A stretch of DNA of 38,549 nucleotides from Sphingomonas sp. 28-66-16 (GTDB lineage Bacteria; Pseudomonadota; Alphaproteobacteria; Sphingomonadales; Sphingomonadaceae). Each line of letters opens with the position of its first letter. Position 1 is the first letter of the stretch. The notes under the pieces were generated by a model. The model worked only from the letters and a program-made list of their open reading frames with translations. It did no database searches and was not told where the DNA came from. The position numbers and the translations under genes were made by a program. Below, one piece after another: positions 35,440-38,549 of the stretch. Where the stretch lies: positions 1 to 38,549 of the forward strand of contig NCGF01000031.1 of NCBI GenBank assembly GCA_002281485.1. The letters run 5' to 3'.

Positions 35440-36630
35440 TCAAATCACCTGCGCCCTATTCTCATCCCGGTGCTTCTTCAGATATTTCATGAACGGCGTG
35501 CCGCCCGTGCCGACATCGGGGTCATTGCCCGCCGCGTTGCTGGCCTGTTTGTTGATATAGGCGGCGGCATATTCGAGGTGGCGCGAGCGGAAGCGCGCAA
35601 CCTGCTCGACGCACGCGTTGAACGTGTCCTTTAGCGATTGGGATTGGGTGCGCGCAAAGGCGCGCAGCCCGCTCGCCGCCTGCAAATCCTCGATAAAGGC
35701 GCGGTGCATCACCGGGCGGTAGCCGTGCAGTTCGGCGAGGAATTCGCGCAATGCATCATTTTCGTGGGTGACCCCGAAAAGCGCGTCCATGCTCGGCACG
35801 ATCGAGCTTTGCGAGCCGGTCTGGCCACGCAACGCGACCGGCTTGCCGCCAAAGGCCGAGACGCCTTCGTAGATCAGCCCGTCGGGCAGCGCCGGATTGT
35901 TCTTCCAGCCATGGATATAGGGGCGCACACGGTTGAAATAGACATAGGGGTCGCATCTCTCGACCATCCGGTCGAAGATCGCGTTGATCGCGTCCCACAC
36001 CGCGTTCATCTCGATGAGCAGCGCCTCGACCCGGGCGGCGTCGCCGGCATCGCTCGCGGCGACCAGGGCGACGGCAAGATCGAGCGCGCGCCCCGCCTCG
36101 GCCTCGATCGCGACATGGACGAGCACGAACCAGCTCTCGTCGCTGCCGCCGCCGAAATGCTGGTCCATCGCCAGATTGTCGAGCGTCAGCCCCTCGGCCT
36201 TGTCGAGGCGATAATAATTGTCGAGGACGTAGCCGGCATAGTTCATCACCGGCGGCAGGCCCAGCCGATCCGAGATCGCCACGAACGGGATCGCGAGATT
36301 GGCGGGCAGCGCTGTCGGCGGCGACGTCTCGCCCCAGACATGGGCCTGGACCATGAACGAATAGCGGACCATCGCGACGCCGATTTCTGCCTCGCTCGCG
36401 GTCGCCAGAAACCCCGCCATATCGGGGATCGGCAGACCCTTGAGCCAATGCCGCACCCGCCCGGTGGCCACGAGCGCCGGCAGCATCGCGGCCGCCTCCT
36501 CGACCTCGGCAAAGTCGTCGGGCAGCGATACCTCGTCGATTTCGGCGGCGGAGAGGAAGCCGCGCGCGGCGGACAAGCCGTAATGGCCGAGGTCGCGCAT
36601 CCGCACGGTCCGGGTGATGGTCTGGGTCAT
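35440..36630 (-). CDS. indoleamine 2,3-dioxygenase family protein
   Basis: 396 residues. IDO-family features: LPANLAIPFVAISDRLGLPP, YVLDNYYRLDK, then YEGV and GQTGSQSSIVPSMDALFG, MHRAFIEDLQA, the probable proximal haem ligand His351 in RSRHLEYAAAYI, and GTGGTPFMKYLKKHR near the end. The family oxidises tryptophan (or related indoles) to N-formylkynurenine with O2. No kynurenine formamidase, kynureninase or other tryptophan-catabolic gene is in the window, so the substrate is open. A perfect palindrome lies just upstream. The GC content is ordinary. Confidence 0.8.
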   Translation of the reverse strand: MTQTITRTVRMRDLGHYGLSAARGFLSAAEIDEVSLPDDFAEVEEAAAMLPALVATGRVRHWLKGLPIPDMAGFLATASEAEIGVAMVRYSFMVQAHVWGETSPPTALPANLAIPFVAISDRLGLPPVMNYAGYVLDNYYRLDKAEGLTLDNLAMDQHFGGGSDESWFVLVHVAIEAEAGRALDLAVALVAASDAGDAARVEALLIEMNAVWDAINAIFDRMVERCDPYVYFNRVRPYIHGWKNNPALPDGLIYEGVSAFGGKPVALRGQTGSQSSIVPSMDALFGVTHENDALREFLAELHGYRPVMHRAFIEDLQAASGLRAFARTQSQSLKDTFNACVEQVARFRSRHLEYAAAYINKQASNAAGNDPDVGTGGTPFMKYLKKHRDENRAQVI

Positions 36631-36655
36631 GATCGGAGAATCCGCAAAATGGTTT

Positions 36656-36674
36656 CTATTGATACCATCAATAG
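36656..36674. promoter_or_regulatory. perfect 19-bp palindrome upstream of the indoleamine dioxygenase
   Basis: CTATTGAT-ACC-ATCAATAG, a perfect 8-3-8 inverted repeat rich in A and T within a G+C-rich genome, 26-44 bases upstream of the dioxygenase start on the minus strand. Position and symmetry suit a repressor or Lrp/AsnC-type operator. A smaller CGGA-GAA-TCCG dyad lies at 36634-36644, between it and the start codon. Confidence 0.6.
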
Positions 36675-36707
36675 GCGCTTCGCGACGTCAGGACCAGCGA
36701 CTCGGCG

Positions 36708-37166
36708 CTAGCGGAAGCGCAACAGGCCCTCGTAGCAAGCGAGCGGCGCGGCGCCTTCGATCGCCCAGCCGTTGCGCAGCAGAAAGGCGTGGCGGACGAT
36801 TTCGGCCTGTTGCTCGATGCCATAGCGCTCGAGCGGCTGGCCCGGCTGCAAGGTGTAGCGGTATCGACAGAAAGGGTGGCGGCGCAGCGGCAGGAACAGG
36901 CCTTGCTGATGCTGCCAGACGTGCACCATCTCGTGGATGAACAGCCCCTGGTCGGCGATCGACGCAACCGCGAAATCGGGGTGGTACCGGGAGCCGAGCG
37001 GATGAAAATGGATATGGCCGCGCGGCGCCATCACGGTCTCGCGCGGCTGGAAAAAGGCCCATTTCCGGTTGATGATACCAACCGGGGCATAATCGATCGA
37101 CTCGCCGAACACCGAGCGGGCGAGCGCCATTTCCCCGGGCGTCAGTCCGCGCCGCTGCCCGGCCAC
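36708..37166 (-). CDS. HExxH putative zinc metallopeptidase ('vgr-related' type)
   Basis: 152 residues. The only clear motif is FIHEMVHVWQHQ with His78-Glu79 and His82, the zinc-peptidase HExxH, with His86 four residues on. No signal peptide. The sequence resembles small alphaproteobacterial proteins often labelled vgr-related; a link to type VI secretion is not supported here. The start is GTG two bases after the stop of the copper-chaperone gene, which argues for co-transcription; an ATG 13 codons in is possible. Confidence 0.65.
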   Translation of the reverse strand: MAGQRRGLTPGEMALARSVFGESIDYAPVGIINRKWAFFQPRETVMAPRGHIHFHPLGSRYHPDFAVASIADQGLFIHEMVHVWQHQQGLFLPLRRHPFCRYRYTLQPGQPLERYGIEQQAEIVRHAFLLRNGWAIEGAAPLACYEGLLRFR

Positions 37167-37168
37167 GA

Positions 37169-37606
37169 CTATTGCTTGGGCGGTGCGTCGCCCGCCGCGA
37201 TCACCGGCGCATCATATTCGATCCGCAGATTGTTCGCGAAGGTGAAGATCAGCGGCATCGTGTCGCCCGGCTTTACGGTCGGGTTGATCGTGAACAGCAT
37301 CACGTGCTTGCCGCCCGGCGCGAACGCGATACTGGCCTTGGCGGGCACGGGAATTTCCTTGATCGGCACCATCGTGCTCATGCCGCCCTGGGTCATGCTC
37401 TCGTGCAATTCGGTCTTGATCGCGGTCGGCGAGGTCACGCTCAACAACTTGGTCGAATCCTTGCCGCCATGGAGCGTGAAATAGGCGACGCCGGGATTGG
37501 TCTTCACGGCGGGCAATCGGACGTAGCCCTTGTCGACATAGATTTGGGCGGGCTGGCCGCACGCCGACAGCGTCGCTGCGGCCACGAGGGTAATGATCAG
37601 GCGCAT
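37169..37606 (-). CDS. PCu(A)C periplasmic copper chaperone, lipoprotein
   Basis: 145 residues. Signal sequence with lipobox LSAC (Cys16). The copper site follows the family rule exactly: His68-x10-Met79-x21-His101-x-Met103 (ELHESM, STMVPI, GGKHVML). Such proteins deliver Cu(I) to the CuA/CuB sites of cytochrome oxidase. Start ATG with GGGAG 7 bases upstream. The open frame extends upstream across the dnaK promoter and is not used. First gene of a two-gene unit with the HExxH protein. Confidence 0.9.
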   Translation of the reverse strand: MRLIITLVAAATLSACGQPAQIYVDKGYVRLPAVKTNPGVAYFTLHGGKDSTKLLSVTSPTAIKTELHESMTQGGMSTMVPIKEIPVPAKASIAFAPGGKHVMLFTINPTVKPGDTMPLIFTFANNLRIEYDAPVIAAGDAPPKQ

Positions 37607-37657
37607 CTTCGGACTCCCACTCCGGGATAAACGTCGCACTTCTAGAAAGGCTGCAAT

Positions 37658-37685
37658 CTTGCGGCAAGCAAAAGCCCCCCTATAT
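37658..37685 (+). promoter_or_regulatory. dnaK: RpoH (sigma-32) type heat-shock promoter of dnaK
   Basis: CTTG at 37658-37661, a 17-base gap and CCTATAT at 37679-37685 match the alphaproteobacterial RpoH form CTTG-N17/18-CYTATNT. It lies 76 bases before the dnaK start. No CIRCE element is present. Confidence 0.7.
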
Positions 37686-37760
37686 CCCGGACATTGGAAT
37701 GGCGGTGCGAGGGTGCCGTCCATTCGGGCTAATTCAACCTGACGGGGACCGACAAGGACC

Positions 37761-38549
37761 ATGGCAAAAGTAATCGGAATTGATCTGGGCACCACCAACA
37801 GCTGCGTCGCTGTGATGGAGGGCGGCAAGCCCAAGGTGATCGAAAACGCCGAGGGCGCGCGCACGACGCCATCGATCGTCGCCTTCGCCAAGGATGGCGA
37901 GCGACTGGTCGGCCAGCCGGCCAAGCGCCAGGCCGTCACCAACCCGGAAAACACCGTGTTCGCGGTCAAGCGCCTCATCGGTCGCCGCTTCGACGACCCG
38001 ATCACCAAGAAGGACACCGAACTGGTGCCCTATCATATCGTCAAGGGCTCCAACGGCGACGCCTGGGTCAAGGCCGGCGGCGAGGATTATTCGCCTGCAC
38101 AGATTTCCGCTTTCACGCTGCAGAAGATGAAGGAAACCGCCGAGAGCTATCTGGGCGAGACCGTCACGCAGGCGGTGATCACCGTGCCCGCCTATTTCAA
38201 CGACGCCCAGGGCGACGGCGTCTTCGAGGTGAAGGCCACCAACGGCGACACCTTCCTTGGCGGCGAGGATTTCGACAACAAGCTGCTCAACTTCCTGGCC
38301 GAAGATTTCAAAAAGGCCGAGGGCATCGACCTGACCAAGGACAAGCTTGCCCTGCAGCGCCTCAAGGAAGGCGCCGAAAAGGCCAAGATCGAGCTGTCGT
38401 CGGCAGCCTCGACCGAGGTCAACCTGCCCTTCATCACCGCCGATCAGAATGGCCCGAAGCATCTCGTCAAGACGATCACGCGGTCGGATCTCGAGCGCCT
38501 CGTCGAAGATTTGATCCAGCGTACGCTCGAGCCCTGCCGCAAGGCGATG
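37761..38549 (+). CDS. dnaK: chaperone DnaK (Hsp70), 5' part, with internal in-frame deletion
   Basis: The frame runs off the right edge; 263 codons are seen. Start [22 protein letters not shown] holds the phosphate-1 loop. All family segments follow in order up to [12 protein letters not shown] (Gln150). The next residues are [22 protein letters not shown]. Between these, all DnaKs have about 56 residues: the RQATKDAG helix, INEPTAAALAYG (connect 1) and DLGGGTFD (phosphate 2). They are missing here, in frame. Without them the ATPase should not work. The rest ([28 protein letters not shown]) is normal. Since DnaK is close to essential, this needs checking as a deletion allele, a mis-assembly or a second dnaK copy. 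The AAGGA ribosome site is only 2 bases from the ATG. Confidence 0.92.
   Translation, partial: MAKVIGIDLGTTNSCVAVMEGGKPKVIENAEGARTTPSIVAFAKDGERLVGQPAKRQAVTNPENTVFAVKRLIGRRFDDPITKKDTELVPYHIVKGSNGDAWVKAGGEDYSPAQISAFTLQKMKETAESYLGETVTQAVITVPAYFNDAQGDGVFEVKATNGDTFLGGEDFDNKLLNFLAEDFKKAEGIDLTKDKLALQRLKEGAEKAKIELSSAASTEVNLPFITADQNGPKHLVKTITRSDLERLVEDLIQRTLEPCRKAM

Overview
The window looks like the chromosome of a sphingomonad (Alphaproteobacteria, Sphingomonadaceae). The basis is high G+C, the sdh / mdh-sucD-sucA-sucB-lpd set, an orphan TadE/TadE/TadG trio, hrcA next to grpE, a dnaK promoter of the alphaproteobacterial RpoH type, and many short G+C-rich palindromic repeats between genes. The assignment is inferred from protein resemblance and layout; no database was searched.

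Layout. 1-795: 5' part of a globin-coupled chemoreceptor (minus). 1013-3625: sdhC, sdhD, sdhA. 3769-9221: genes unrelated to sdh (zinc-ribbon membrane protein, C13 caspase-like peptidase, three Tad pseudopilin-type proteins, FMN alpha-hydroxyacid oxidase). 9405-10190: sdhB, detached from the rest of its operon. 10320-11946: hotdog thioesterase and zapE. 12090-20260: mdh, sucD, sucA, sucB, lpdA, with the gaps filled by repeats and a frameshifted GIY-YIG nuclease remnant. sucC is not in the window. 20529-24334: priA, a broken transaldolase/fructose-6-phosphate aldolase gene, and xerC. 24331-25254: a two-gene unit (secreted NTF2-like protein plus a MerR with the mercury-type cysteine triad) behind a promoter resembling the classical mer operator. 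25238-28683: gshB, yraN and rsmI on the minus strand, and a lipoprotein of the LpoA/periplasmic-binding type on the plus strand. 28687-31767: hemW, an ACT-ACT regulator (plus), rdgB, rph. 32069-34967: hrcA, grpE, thrC. 34964-37606: a probably acquired HEPN-like ORF, indoleamine 2,3-dioxygenase, an HExxH protein and a PCu(A)C copper chaperone (all minus). 37761-end: 5' part of dnaK behind an RpoH-type promoter.

How it fits together. Most of the window is core metabolism: succinate to malate handling, the 2-oxoglutarate dehydrogenase complex (E1, E2, E3) and succinyl-CoA ligase alpha lie within 20 kb. The other core block is protein and RNA quality control (hrcA, grpE, dnaK, rph, rdgB, rsmI).

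The items most worth a second look are the mer-like operator controlling an NTF2-like/MerR pair; an in-frame loss of about 56 residues in dnaK that removes the phosphate-2 loop; an out-of-frame deletion of about 29 bases in the aldolase gene; a GIY-YIG gene decaying between two 57-bp palindromic repeats; a 51-bp inverted repeat that contains the ribosome-binding site of the thioesterase; and a perfect A+T-rich palindrome in front of the indoleamine dioxygenase.
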